A stretch of DNA of 43,108 nt from Zoogloeaceae bacterium (GCA_031288305.1 JAITRP010000138.1:1-43108), one strand, 5' to 3'. Positions 26,401-33,637 are shown, counted from the stretch's first letter. The notes: generated from the sequence alone by a model not told the origin. Numbers and translations are program-made.

Positions 26401-27253
26401 CCAATATGCGCTCAGACGTTTTGCCAGCACCTTCCAGAACGCGAGGGAAAAGGCGGCGGAGTTTGCCGGCAGGGGAAAACCGTTACTCAAGAACGCGCAA
26501 ACCGGCATGGAGGCCAGGGTATCGCGCAACAATCTGGACAAGATGCTGAGCAAGAGCGCCGTGGAACGGTCGGTATCGCCGGAGATTCATTCACTGGCGG
26601 TAGCCAATCTGGATCGGATTTTCGAGATTGCGCGAAGCGGAAAAGTCCATCCAGACCGCGCGCAAGATGAAAACATTACCGCCGTGCATTGTTTTTACGC
26701 GCCGCTGGTCACGACGGACGGCGTCTATAAGGTCAAGCTTACCGTCAAGGAATTTGCCAGGGAGACGAACGGGATTTATTCGGTGGAGGCGCTGGAAATA
26801 GAAAACGCCATCGAGAGCATGAAACCGGGAGAACCGGAGGGAGTGGGCGGGCAGGAAACCCTGCCGCGTCCGCCTGTCGATGGCGCTATGGAAAGCATAG
26901 ACCAATGGCTTGCCCAAGTCAAGGCGGAAGTGGAAGGCGGCGCGTACATTGCCGCGCTCCTGAAATCCCACGGCATGACGGCAAGGAACGGACTGCACCC
27001 CGACCTTGCCGCCAGCCTGTTCGCCGATGAAAACCTTGATCCGGTCTTTGCCTCTGGCGAGGACATGATCCGCCAGCTTGCCGCCGCCACGCCCCTGGAT
27101 GACGCGATAAACGAACGGACCGACAGCCTGATGCTGCAACGCCACGGCGAGCTATCCACGCCGGAAGCCATCGAGGAAGCGGCCAACCGCGCAATCCACA
27201 ACGACGTCCGCGCCCGCTGGCGGGCACGATGTCGTGGCGGCGCTGCCGTGTAG
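23423..27253 (+). CDS. Phage polyvalent protein: PBECR3-like nuclease, ADP-ribosyltransferase, zincin and LPD3-like domains
   Basis: The frame encodes 1,276 residues. ATG 23423 is the first ATG in the frame but has a poor ribosome site. Residues ~86-175 (LTHIRNEHGD, TSRGQISINEADIAAIPSIV, VLYLEELGRKRM) match what I know of the phage BECR nuclease type 3. Residues ~236-580 begin AWHGSGKDFDAF and GTGEGHQAFGWGAYFAG and end SHNYVIYDEKAIEIL, typical of ART-PolyVal ADP-ribosyltransferases. A zinc-peptidase motif HESGHFYLE is near residues 608-616. Residues ~1,045-1,125 (SPEIHSLAVANLDRIFE, KVKLTVKEF) fit the LPD3 domain. The last residues after ANRAIHNDVRAR turn Arg/Gly-rich and stop, where I would expect continuation, so the C-terminus seems truncated at the phage edge. 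It may be injected to modify or cleave host targets. Activity is inferred. Confidence 0.78.
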   Translation: MSVIAGELYQRYPLNVVNRMTEGEGFVQALARALPKGWINGNGNVAAAMYRGHQNAAAVRLNVKSEKLARDIPGSRRYSHPVSQGALTHIRNEHGDRNVETSRGQISINEADIAAIPSIVENYDNIRTDLASDRGNPVVAYVKRVNDGVVLYLEELGRKRMDFTALSMRKYPAGTDSNKVLSLASTGRNVRNDGGHALTLAETGNERNKTKARTDAGLPTDALRTLSVHDEELNQSAWHGSGKDFDAFSLAFMGTGEGHQAFGWGAYFAGLRELGEAYRRQVASSPLNQPEVPRVKYNGEEIGLFSHGVWTNLKTGEKYSRYSPEAYAFGKIYSVPTVQDAINYLQEAIDSPFRDDNQITNKIVEDFRKAIDILRSGKVSKKEGQLYEVNIPEDEDLLDWDRPLSQQPEKVKEIILEYGIDRVDDALNQVMREVNALAETMENAGLDNAASLLIKEANRALESESPTDMEIAIGRADSALDEDIAGDAYDDLQDTIWGLLDKIRDVSAGSFFNGVTGQELYRNLSRARSSDQAASEYLKSIGIPGHRYLDGQSRSAGEGSHNYVIYDEKAIEILKKYYQEKGNDTRGSFNPQTLTISLFEQADLSTFLHESGHFYLEAFTRIAGEIGEKGNRGETLTGGETGVLRDMDSILGWFGLRDIGEWSALTLEERRACHEQFARGFESYLFGGKSPNLEMNGVFARFRAWLLKLYESVKSLNVKLTPEVRSVFDRMLASEEEIALAEQGRGLTPLFETAEQAGETAEEFAAFQEQGRIPTEEAIADLQARGLRDLQWLANAKGRVLKELQKRARVLRREARTDATHQIMQDPLYRAWAFLTNRMSAEDKLPPLVTREKRNPDEVEETRDSLFAAIAKLGGLDAAELSSRWGYDPKEKIPQTGFGKRVVLKNGAGRTIAEMAEALGQYGYLARDENDRFEEADFEARFFEELRGQKQHSMYYDPENDIQRMLGEQVANPETLGAGRLDEQSLKEMFGESQYALRRFASTFQNAREKAAEFAGRGKPLLKNAQTGMEARVSRNNLDKMLSKSAVERSVSPEIHSLAVANLDRIFEIARSGKVHPDRAQDENITAVHCFYAPLVTTDGVYKVKLTVKEFARETNGIYSVEALEIENAIESMKPGEPEGVGGQETLPRPPVDGAMESIDQWLAQVKAEVEGGAYIAALLKSHGMTARNGLHPDLAASLFADENLDPVFASGEDMIRQLAAATPLDDAINERTDSLMLQRHGELSTPEAIEEAANRAIHNDVRARWRARCRGGAAV
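24054..24076 (+). terminator. Terminator-like hairpin inside the coding region
   Basis: AAGCCCGG (24054-24061) and CCGGGCTT (24069-24076) form a perfect 8-base stem with a 7-base loop ACAGATG. It lies in the linker between the PBECR3-like and ADP-ribosyltransferase domains of the protein encoded here. It looks like an intrinsic-terminator stem but lacks a long T-run (only TTCCT follows). Confidence 0.4.
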
Positions 27254-27328
27254 AACTTGTCCCATAAAGCCTCCTCAATACGCGATCACAGACTACGGAA
27301 TACAGACCACAAAGCGAGCGCTCTGTCC
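27254..27328. other. Junction between phage and chromosome (inferred)
   Basis: This 75-base stretch separates the last phage gene from the convergent rsmI stop. No tRNA, integrase or clear att core is visible. It contains short repetitive words (ACAGACTACGG, ACAGACCACA) that belong to a junk-like repeat also entering the end of rsmI. Gene content changes fully here: giant phage genes to the left, conserved housekeeping genes to the right. Confidence 0.45.
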
Positions 27329-27344
27329 TCAGTCCTCTGTCTTC
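27328..27344. repeat. Dispersed repeat, copy 1 (overlaps the rsmI 3' end)
   Basis: CTCAGTCCTCTGTCTTC matches 36237-36253 (CTCCGTCCTCTGTCTTC) at 16 of 17 bases. On the minus strand this copy encodes the last residues of RsmI (KTED) and its stop codon. Confidence 0.55.
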
Positions 27345-28183
27345 AGTTCTTTGAGCGCCAATGCATAGGCATAAAGCTCGTTCTTGCCGTGGCCGCTCAG
27401 GGTTGCCGCCAGTTTGGCGGCTTGTTTTATGGGCAGGTTCTCGGCGAGGAAAAGGCGCAGGAGGCGTTTGGCTTCGGTTGCCGGGGGTTCTTCCGTCGCG
27501 CCGGAGACGACGAGTACGAATTCTCCTTTCTGGCGCATCGGGTCGGCAGTGAGCCAGTCAGCGGCTTCGCCCAGCGGCAAACGCCGGATGGTTTCGAATT
27601 GCTTGCTGAGTTCGCGCGCGATCAGCAATGTGCGTTCCGCGCCCAGTTCCTCCGTCATATCCGCGACGCTCTCCAGGATGCGGTGCGGCGCTTCGTAGAA
27701 CGCCAGCGCGTAAGGCAGGGCGGCCAGCGTCCTTAGCGCCGCCCGGCGCTGTCCGCTCTTGGAAGGCAAGAAACCGAAAAAGAGCCAGTGCGTTTCGGAA
27801 AAACCGGCGGCGGAAAGGGCGGCGACGGCGGCGCAGGGACCGGGCAGGGGAATGACCCGCGCGCCCGCGGCGTGAGCGCGGGCGACGATGCGCGCGCCTG
27901 GGTCGGAGATGCCGGGCGTCCCTGCGTCCGAAATCAAGGCTACGGCTTCGCCTTTCGCCAATAGCGCCAGCACCCGTTCGGCGGCGGCGTTCTCGTTATG
28001 CGCGTGCGCCGCCAGAAGACGCGCCTTTGCGCCAATGTATCTCAATAGCGGCGCGGAATGGCGGGTATCTTCCGCCGCCACCCAGCCCACCGCGCAGAGC
28101 ACGTCGCGGGCGCGTTCGGAAATATCGGCAAGGTTTCCCAGCGGCGTGGGAACGACATACAATGGCGCGTATTCTGTAGTCAT
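27329..28183 (-). CDS. rsmI: 16S rRNA (cytidine-1402-2'-O) methyltransferase RsmI
   Basis: The gene encodes 284 residues on the minus strand. It 2'-O-methylates C1402 of 16S rRNA using S-adenosylmethionine, tuning decoding at the P site. The signature segments of the SAM-dependent tetrapyrrole-methylase-like family are clear: LYVVPTPLGNLADISERA at residues 8-25, AAEDTRH, ISDAGTPGISDPG, then PGPCAAVAALSAAG, and FYEAPHRI. Length is normal. The start (ATG at 28183) is supported by alignment with the E. coli N-terminus, although no good ribosome site is visible. The gene is divergent from yraN with only 12 bases between the two starts. In enterobacteria lpoA lies between rsmI and yraN, and here it is absent. 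The C-terminal few residues come from a repeated sequence. Confidence 0.95.
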   Translation of the reverse strand: MTTEYAPLYVVPTPLGNLADISERARDVLCAVGWVAAEDTRHSAPLLRYIGAKARLLAAHAHNENAAAERVLALLAKGEAVALISDAGTPGISDPGARIVARAHAAGARVIPLPGPCAAVAALSAAGFSETHWLFFGFLPSKSGQRRAALRTLAALPYALAFYEAPHRILESVADMTEELGAERTLLIARELSKQFETIRRLPLGEAADWLTADPMRQKGEFVLVVSGATEEPPATEAKRLLRLFLAENLPIKQAAKLAATLSGHGKNELYAYALALKELKTED

Positions 28184-28195
28184 GGAAGAAGCGGG

Positions 28196-28603
28196 ATGAG
28201 CATAAAAAACTGGTTGATCGGTCTTTGGAAAAAAAAGGCGCGGCGCGATCCGGAAAGTACGGATGGTATGCGCGCGGAGACGCTGGCGGCAAATTATCTG
28301 CGCGCGCGGGGTCTTGTCGTCGTCGCGCGCAATTTTCGCGTGCGCGGCGGCGAAATCGATCTCATTGTTCGCGAGGGCGAAATCACGGTTTTCGTGGAAG
28401 TTCGTCTGCGCCGCTCGCGGGCGTTTGGCGGCGCTATCGGCAGCATCGGCGTCCAGAAGCGCCGCCGTCTGCTCCTCGCGGCGCGGCACTGGTTGCTGCG
28501 CCATCCGCAACACGGCAATTGCCGCTTCGATTGCGTGTTGCTCGATGGTCTCAACGCCAATAACCTGGAATGGATACGCCATGCCTTTACGGCGGATGAT
28601 TGA
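28196..28603 (+). CDS. yraN: YraN/UPF0102 family protein (predicted nuclease-fold)
   Basis: The gene encodes 135 residues. The conserved core GGEIDLIVREGEITVFVEVR (about residues 53-72) is the UPF0102 signature, a restriction-endonuclease-like fold with the expected E-D-E residues. The C-terminus NNLEWIRHAFTADD matches the family. An in-frame ATG at 28268 (MRAETLA) is an alternative start, which would lengthen the gap to rsmI from 12 to 84 bases. I kept the upstream one because betaproteobacterial homologues usually carry such a basic N-terminal extension. It is followed by a HIRAN gene (overlap of 23 bases), an SIS protein and a BON lipoprotein, similar to E. coli yraN-diaA-yraP. Biochemical role in most bacteria is unknown. 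Confidence 0.9.
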   Translation: MSIKNWLIGLWKKKARRDPESTDGMRAETLAANYLRARGLVVVARNFRVRGGEIDLIVREGEITVFVEVRLRRSRAFGGAIGSIGVQKRRRLLLAARHWLLRHPQHGNCRFDCVLLDGLNANNLEWIRHAFTADD

Positions 28604-28970
28604 GTTCCTTTGCCTGTCATTGGCGCTTCTTGCCAACCCGCTTTGCGGCGAGGAGCCGCATATCCGCCTGTTGGTGCAATCTTCGCCGCTGGCGGGCAGC
28701 CAGTTTCACGCGCTGGCGCGTCTGCGCGCCGACATGCGCGTGGGCGACGCGCTGACGCTCGTCCGCGAACCGGATAACCCTTACGACGCCAAGGCCATCC
28801 GCGTGGAATGGCATGGGCACAAGCTGGGTTATGTGCCGCGCCGGGAAAATCATGCCGTGTCCGCCGCGCTGGATCAGGGCAAGACGCTTCATGCCCGGAT
28901 TTCCCGCCTGAATCCGGAGGCCGCCGACCCCTGGCAGCGTCTGGAATTTGAAGTGTGGCTGGAACTGTGA
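28581..28970 (+). CDS. Secreted/periplasmic HIRAN-domain protein
   Basis: The gene encodes 129 residues. It starts at ATG 28581, overlapping yraN; ATG 28596 is a possible alternative. The N-terminus MPLRRMIEFLCLSLALLANP followed by LCGEE looks like a Sec signal peptide. The rest is a HIRAN domain: a GDALTLVREPDNPYDAKAIR block, then GHKLGYVPRRENHAVSAAL, the known conserved core. In Rad5/HLTF-type helicases HIRAN binds 3' DNA ends. Here it stands alone and seems exported, so that role is unlikely as such. It sits inside the yraN / SIS / BON cluster, whose other exported member is an outer-membrane lipoprotein. Domain call is strong, and function is unknown. Confidence 0.85.
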   Translation: MPLRRMIEFLCLSLALLANPLCGEEPHIRLLVQSSPLAGSQFHALARLRADMRVGDALTLVREPDNPYDAKAIRVEWHGHKLGYVPRRENHAVSAALDQGKTLHARISRLNPEAADPWQRLEFEVWLEL

Positions 28971-28979
28971 TGCTAGAAT
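28971..28979 (+). promoter_or_regulatory. Candidate extended -10 promoter for the SIS gene
   Basis: TGCTAGAAT is a good extended -10 element (TGn then TAGAAT), 30 bases before the ATG at 29010 and directly after the HIRAN stop. No -35 box is seen at normal spacing, which extended -10 promoters tolerate. Confidence 0.4.
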
Positions 28980-29009
28980 CCGCACTTTGTTTTTGGGATT
29001 GTCCTCGGG

Positions 29010-29597
29010 ATGGATTTGATCGACCGCATCCGCCAGCATTTTGCGGACAGCGTCCGCGTCAAGCAGGAATCAATGGAACTGCTGGCTTCGCCGCTTGCCG
29101 ATGCCTGCGCCTCTATGGCGCGCGCCCTGCTTTCTGGCGGTCGCGTCCTGGCTTGCGGCAATGGCGGTTCCGCCGCCGACGCCCAGCACTTTGCCGCCGA
29201 ACTGGTCGGACGTTTCGAGACGGAACGCCGGGAACTCGCCGCCATCGCGCTTACCACCGACACATCCATTCTCACTGCCGTCGGTAACGACTACGGCTTT
29301 CAGCATGTCTTTTCCCGTCAGTTGCGCGCTCTGGGGCGCGCGGGCGATGTGCTGCTGGCGATTTCCACCTCCGGCAATTCCGGCAATGTGGTCGCTGCCG
29401 TCCATGCCGCGCGGGAACGGGAAATGCGGGTCATTGCCCTGACGGGCGCGGGCGGCGGCCGGATACGGGAACTGCTGCAAGCGGAGGATATTTTGCTTGC
29501 CGTCCCCGACAAACGCACCGCCCGCATCCAGGAAACCCACCTGCTGCTTCTCCATTGTCTATGCGACGGCATCGACAATCTTTTGTTCGGAAATTGA
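29010..29597 (+). CDS. gmhA: SIS-domain protein: phosphoheptose isomerase GmhA / DiaA-like
   Basis: The gene encodes 195 residues, normal for GmhA and DiaA. The sugar-isomerase fold shows GNGGSAADAQHFAAEL, then ISTSGNSGNVV and ARIQETHLLLLH. The zinc ligands of E. coli GmhA correspond to His60, Glu64, Gln174 and His182, all present here. E. coli DiaA, as I recall it, lacks two of them. In contrast, the gene order (yraN, this gene, BON lipoprotein) is that of diaA, which stimulates DnaA at oriC, and FETER also matches DiaA. So it may convert sedoheptulose-7-phosphate to heptose-7-phosphate for LPS, act on DnaA, or both. A heptose kinase gene is in the same window at 40.4 kb. The ATG has only a weak ribosome site. 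Confidence 0.88.
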   Translation: MDLIDRIRQHFADSVRVKQESMELLASPLADACASMARALLSGGRVLACGNGGSAADAQHFAAELVGRFETERRELAAIALTTDTSILTAVGNDYGFQHVFSRQLRALGRAGDVLLAISTSGNSGNVVAAVHAAREREMRVIALTGAGGGRIRELLQAEDILLAVPDKRTARIQETHLLLLHCLCDGIDNLLFGN

Positions 29598-29651
29598 AAA
29601 GAGGAGCGGGGGGCGTTCTGCTTGCATCGACTTTTAATCGGGAGCTGAAAA

Positions 29652-30296
29652 ATGAAGCGCGTTGTCCGTCCTGTTCTTGTTTGTCTTGCCTTGCTGCTCG
29701 CCTTGCCCGCCCTGCAAGGCTGTTTTGGCGTGGCGCTGGTCGGCGTGACCACCGGCGTCATGGCGGTGGTGGATCGCCGCTCCATTGGCGTCCAGACCGA
29801 TGATGCCGCCATCGAACTGAAAGCGGTCGCGCGGCTTCCCAAAGCCTTGCGGGAGGTCAGCCACGTCAATTTCACCAGCTATAACCGCCGTGTGTTGATC
29901 ACGGGCGAAGCGCCCAGCGAAGCGGTCAAGGAGCAGATTGCCGAAGAAGCGCGCCGCATCGAAAACGTGCAGGGCGTGTTGAATGAAGTCGTCATCGCGG
30001 GCAACAGCAGCCTGGCGTCGCGCGGCAATGACGCCTTTATTAGTTCCAAGGTCAAGGCGCGCTTCGTCGACGCCAATCAATTTACCGCCAGTCACGTGAA
30101 GGTGGTTACGGAAGCGGGCGTGGTCTTCCTGCTCGGCATCGTCAATGAGCGCGAGGCCGCCGCCGCCGTGCGAATCGCGAGCAACACCCAGGGCGTGCGG
30201 AAAGTGGTCAATGCGCTGGTAAAAGAAAGCGACGAGGAAATCCGCCGTATCGAAAACAGCCTTGCCAACTCCGCGACTTCCACCGGCGGACAATAA
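29652..30296 (+). CDS. dolP: Outer-membrane lipoprotein with two BON domains (DolP/YraP-like)
   Basis: The gene encodes 214 residues. A signal peptide ends in the lipobox LQGC (Cys24). Two BON domains follow, at about residues 45-115 (FTSYNRRVLITGEAPSEAVK, IENVQGVLNEVVI) and 125-195 (VKVVTEAGVVFLLGIVNERE, NTQGVRKVVNALV). A twin-BON lipoprotein next to yraN and an SIS gene is the arrangement of E. coli dolP (yraP), which binds anionic phospholipid and supports outer-membrane integrity and BAM function. The ATG is preceded by GGGAGCTGAAAA. It ends 16 bases before gmk, so read-through is likely. Confidence 0.9.
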   Translation: MKRVVRPVLVCLALLLALPALQGCFGVALVGVTTGVMAVVDRRSIGVQTDDAAIELKAVARLPKALREVSHVNFTSYNRRVLITGEAPSEAVKEQIAEEARRIENVQGVLNEVVIAGNSSLASRGNDAFISSKVKARFVDANQFTASHVKVVTEAGVVFLLGIVNEREAAAAVRIASNTQGVRKVVNALVKESDEEIRRIENSLANSATSTGGQ

Positions 30297-30312
30297 ACGG
30301 AGCCTTGCGCGC

Positions 30313-30930
30313 GTGTCCGGTCTGCTGTTCATCATCGCCGCGCCTTCGGGCGCGGGCAAGACCACGCTGGTGCGCCGTCTCATCGCCCGGACGCCAAACC
30401 TTGCCCTTTCCATCTCCTGCGCCACCCGCTCGCCGCGTCCGGGCGAAGTCGATGGGCGGGACTATCATTTCCTGGAGGAAGCGCGCTTTCACGCCTTGCG
30501 GGAAGCCGGGGATTTTCTCGAATGGGCGAAGGTGCACGGCAATTACTACGGCACTTCCCGCCGCCAGATAGCCGACGCGCGGGCGGCGGGACGCGACGTG
30601 CTGCTGGAAATCGACTGGCAGGGCGCGGCGCAGGTGCGCGGCGTGTTTCCCGACGCCATCGACATCTTCATCCTGCCGCCTTCGATGGAGATATTGGCAG
30701 AACGCCTGCGCGGGCGCGGCACGGATGACGAGGCGGTCATCGAGCGGCGTTTTCTGGCGGCGCGCGAGGAGATACGGCATGTGGATGACTTTGGCTATGT
30801 TATCATGAACGCCGATCTGGATACGGCATACGCCCAGCTTGCAAGCATCGTCGAGGCATCAAGGCTGACGCTTGCCTGCCAGCGCCAGCGGCATCCAGAA
30901 TATTTTGAACGCTTCTTTCCCTCTCTATGA
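30313..30930 (+). CDS. gmk: Guanylate kinase
   Basis: The gene encodes 205 residues, close to the E. coli length. It makes GDP from GMP and ATP. The P-loop APSGAGKTT is at residues 10-18. The GMP-binding region reads [14 protein letters not shown] and GNYYGTSR, then [12 protein letters not shown], and the lid [17 protein letters not shown]. The start is a GTG at 30313, because no ATG lies in frame before the P-loop; GGAGC precedes it. Gene order gmk-rpoZ-spoT is conserved in many proteobacteria and links guanine nucleotide supply with (p)ppGpp control. Confidence 0.95.
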   Translation: MSGLLFIIAAPSGAGKTTLVRRLIARTPNLALSISCATRSPRPGEVDGRDYHFLEEARFHALREAGDFLEWAKVHGNYYGTSRRQIADARAAGRDVLLEIDWQGAAQVRGVFPDAIDIFILPPSMEILAERLRGRGTDDEAVIERRFLAAREEIRHVDDFGYVIMNADLDTAYAQLASIVEASRLTLACQRQRHPEYFERFFPSL

Positions 30931-30940
30931 GAACAGCATC

Positions 30941-31147
30941 ATGGCTCGCATTACCGTTGAAGATTGCCTGAAACACATTCCCAACCGCTTTGAAATGTCG
31001 CTTTCCGCGGCGCACCGCGCACGGCAGTTGCTTGCCGGCGCGACGCCGTTGGTGGAAGATGAAAAGGACAAGCCGACGGTCGTCGCCCTGCGTGAAATCG
31101 CTGCCGCCAAGGTCGGGAAGGAAGTGTTGAACCGCGGGCAAGCCTGA
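30941..31147 (+). CDS. rpoZ: RNA polymerase omega subunit
   Basis: The gene encodes 68 residues. The start [20 protein letters not shown] and the following AAHRARQLL are diagnostic of omega, which aids assembly of RNA polymerase and forms part of a ppGpp binding site. The ATG at 30941 is 10 bases after the gmk stop. It is rather short for the family, which often carries an acidic C-terminal tail, but it is complete. The next gene is spoT. Confidence 0.93.
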   Translation: MARITVEDCLKHIPNRFEMSLSAAHRARQLLAGATPLVEDEKDKPTVVALREIAAAKVGKEVLNRGQA

Positions 31148-31185
31148 ACGCCGATCACGATCACCTTGGCAGGAAGAACGGCATC

Positions 31186-33432
31186 ATGCAAAACGAGGCT
31201 TCCTCCTCCGCGCCGCTGCCCGCCGCAAGCCTTGTGATCGCCAGTGCCGATGACGCGGACGCCAGCGAACCTGCCGTCTCTTTTCCCGCGCCGCCGGTTG
31301 CCGCCCTGTTTTCCGACGATCCGGCCTACCGGAATTTCGTCGCCTGTCTGGATTATCTCAAGGCCGAAGAGGTCGAGCGCATCGAGGCGGCGCTGGAATA
31401 CGCCCGCCGCGCGCACCTCGATCAGACGCGGCTTTCCGGAGAACCCTACATCACGCATCCGCTTGCCGTCGCCAGCGTAGTCGCCGGCTGGCGCATGGAT
31501 GCCGACGCCATCTGCGCCGCCCTGTTGCATGACGTGCTGGAAGACGCCGGCATCGCCAAGGCGGAACTGGCGAAACGCTTCAATCCGGCCATTGCCGAAT
31601 TGGTTGATGGCCTTTCCAAACTCGACAAGATCGAGTTTTCTTCCTATCGTGAGGCGCAGGCGGAAAATTTTCGCAAGATGATGCTGGCAATGGCGCGCGA
31701 TCTGCGCGTGGTGCTGATCAAGCTGGCGGACCGGCGCCACAATCTGCACACCATGTCCGCCATCCGCGCCGACAAGCGCCAGCGCATCGCGCGCGAAACC
31801 CTGGAAATCTACGCGCCCATCGCCAATCGCCTTGGTCTGCACAAGATGTTCCGGGATTTGCAGGATACTTCCTTCCATTTGCTGCACCCGCTGCGCGCCA
31901 GGGTGTTGGCGCGCGCCATGGCGGCCTTCCAGGGCGACAACAAGGAACTCATTGGCCGCATCCAAAACAGCATCCGGCAAAAGATCGCCGAGGCCGGCAT
32001 CCATGGCGCGCGGGTATTCGGGCGCGAAAAAAGCCTGTATTCCCTGTACAGCAAGATGGCGCACAAGCATCGCCGCTTCGCCCACATCCAGGATATCTAC
32101 GGCTTTCGCGTCATCCTGCCGGACATTCCCGCCTGCTATCTGGCGCTGGGCGCATTGCACACCCTGTATAAACCTGTGCCCGGCAAGGTCAAGGATTACA
32201 TTGCCCTTCCCAAGGCCAATGGCTATCAATCCCTGCACACCACCCTGATCGGCCCGACCGGCGCGCCGCTGGAGGTGCAGATACGCACCGAGGAAATGCA
32301 CCATGTCGCGCGCGAAGGCATCGCGGCGCACTGGCTTTACAAGGATACCGAGCGCGGCGGCGCCGACCTGCATATCCGCACCCACAAATGGCTGCATTCC
32401 CTGCTGGAAATGCAAAGCGGCGATTCTTCCGAGTTTTTTGAAAACGTCAAAATCGACCTTTTCCCGGACGAGGTTTACGTTTTTACGCCCAAGGGACACA
32501 TCATCAACCTGCCGCAAGGCGCGACGCCGGTGGATCTGGCCTATGCCATTCACACGGATGTCGGCAACCGCTGCATCGCCGCGTGCATCAACCACGAATC
32601 CGCCCCTTTGCGCGCGGAACTGAAGAACGGCGATCTCGTGGAAATCATCACCGCTGTTCACGCCCATCCCAATCCCGCCTGGCTGAGTTATGTAAAGACC
32701 GGTCGCGCCAGGAGCCGCATCCGCCATTTCCTGCGCACCGTGCATAACGAGGAGTCCGCGGCGCTGGGCGAGCGCCTGCTCAATCAGGAACTCATCCATC
32801 GCGGCGTCCTGCCGGAAAAAGTTCCCGCCGCCGCCTGGGAACATGTCATCAAGGCGGGAGGCAACCACAGCGCCCGGGAAGTCTTCATCGACATCGGCCT
32901 GGGCAAGCGCCTGGCGGAGGTCGTCGCCAGCCGCCTCCTGGCCGACGATACCGTCGCCGCCGCGCCCCATGCCGGAACCCTGATCATCCGGGGCGCGGAA
33001 GGCATGGCCATCCAGCTTGCCAAATGTTGTCAGCCTATCCCTGGCGACCCCATTGTTGGCTCCATCAAAAAAGGGCAGGGATTGATCATCCATACCCACG
33101 ATTGCCTCGTCATCCGCAAGTCGCGCTCGCACGAACCCAGCAAATGGATAGATGTGGAATGGGAACCCGATCCAGGCCGTCTGTTCGATGTGCGCATCGG
33201 TCTGGAAATCGAAAAAACGCGCGGCACACTCGCGCAGGTCGCCGCCGCCATTTCGCAATCCGGTTCCAACATCGAAAACGTCACCATGGAAGGCGATGCG
33301 GAAAAACGTCATTCCCATCTCAATTTCATTCTCCAGGTCGGATCGCGCGTTCATCTGGCGCAGGTCATGAAAAATCTGCGCCGCATTCCGCAGGTGGTGA
33401 GAATTCATCGCGCGACGGCGCACGGAGAATAA
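31186..33432 (+). CDS. spoT: Bifunctional (p)ppGpp synthetase/hydrolase SpoT
   Basis: The gene encodes 748 residues, start ATG 31186 with AGGAAG upstream. Domains in order: HD hydrolase at about 65-210, with His91 and the HD pair His115-Asp116 (LLHDVLEDAG); (p)ppGpp synthetase at ~260-390, with GREKSLYSLYSKM, DIYGFRVI, then DYIALPKANGYQSLHTT and EVQIRTEEMHH; TGS at ~431-490 (VFTPKGHIINLPQGATPVDL); a central helical part and a C-terminal ACT domain at ~662-745. Both catalytic halves look intact, as in SpoT/Rel rather than RelA. The first ~40 residues are a low-complexity Ala/Ser/Pro extension. It is the last gene of the BON-gmk-rpoZ-spoT run and is followed by a terminator-like stem at 33481-33509. 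Confidence 0.96.
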   Translation: MQNEASSSAPLPAASLVIASADDADASEPAVSFPAPPVAALFSDDPAYRNFVACLDYLKAEEVERIEAALEYARRAHLDQTRLSGEPYITHPLAVASVVAGWRMDADAICAALLHDVLEDAGIAKAELAKRFNPAIAELVDGLSKLDKIEFSSYREAQAENFRKMMLAMARDLRVVLIKLADRRHNLHTMSAIRADKRQRIARETLEIYAPIANRLGLHKMFRDLQDTSFHLLHPLRARVLARAMAAFQGDNKELIGRIQNSIRQKIAEAGIHGARVFGREKSLYSLYSKMAHKHRRFAHIQDIYGFRVILPDIPACYLALGALHTLYKPVPGKVKDYIALPKANGYQSLHTTLIGPTGAPLEVQIRTEEMHHVAREGIAAHWLYKDTERGGADLHIRTHKWLHSLLEMQSGDSSEFFENVKIDLFPDEVYVFTPKGHIINLPQGATPVDLAYAIHTDVGNRCIAACINHESAPLRAELKNGDLVEIITAVHAHPNPAWLSYVKTGRARSRIRHFLRTVHNEESAALGERLLNQELIHRGVLPEKVPAAAWEHVIKAGGNHSAREVFIDIGLGKRLAEVVASRLLADDTVAAAPHAGTLIIRGAEGMAIQLAKCCQPIPGDPIVGSIKKGQGLIIHTHDCLVIRKSRSHEPSKWIDVEWEPDPGRLFDVRIGLEIEKTRGTLAQVAAAISQSGSNIENVTMEGDAEKRHSHLNFILQVGSRVHLAQVMKNLRRIPQVVRIHRATAHGE

Positions 33433-33480
33433 GAAAACACGTCAAAAAGTAAAAACCTGCTTTTTGCCGGTTCATATAGC

Positions 33481-33509
33481 AAAAAAGGACAGCAAAGCCA
33501 GCCTTTTTT
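33481..33509. terminator. Terminator-like stem after spoT
   Basis: AAAAAAGG (33481-33488) and CCTTTTTT (33502-33509) form a perfect 8-base stem around a 13-base loop, giving an A-tract on one side and a T-tract on the other. This could end transcripts in either direction. It lies 48 bases past the spoT stop. Confidence 0.55.
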
Positions 33510-33561
33510 AAAGGGAAAGGCAACGCAACCCAACCCAACCCACTACCCGCTCGCGCGGTCC

Positions 33562-33637
33562 TGTAGGGGCGCGCTGCGTACGCCCGTCCGCCGTCAATGC
33601 GGCGGATGGTTTGCGGGCGCAGAGAGTGCGCCCCTAC
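33562..33637. repeat. Large imperfect palindrome
   Basis: GTAGGGGCG (33563-33571) pairs with CGCCCCTAC (33629-33637), and the centre CCGCCG-TCAATG-CGGCGG (33588-33605) is perfect. The arms between them pair partly. I know similar GTAGGGGCGC words as dispersed intergenic repeats in bacterial genomes. Confidence 0.7.
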
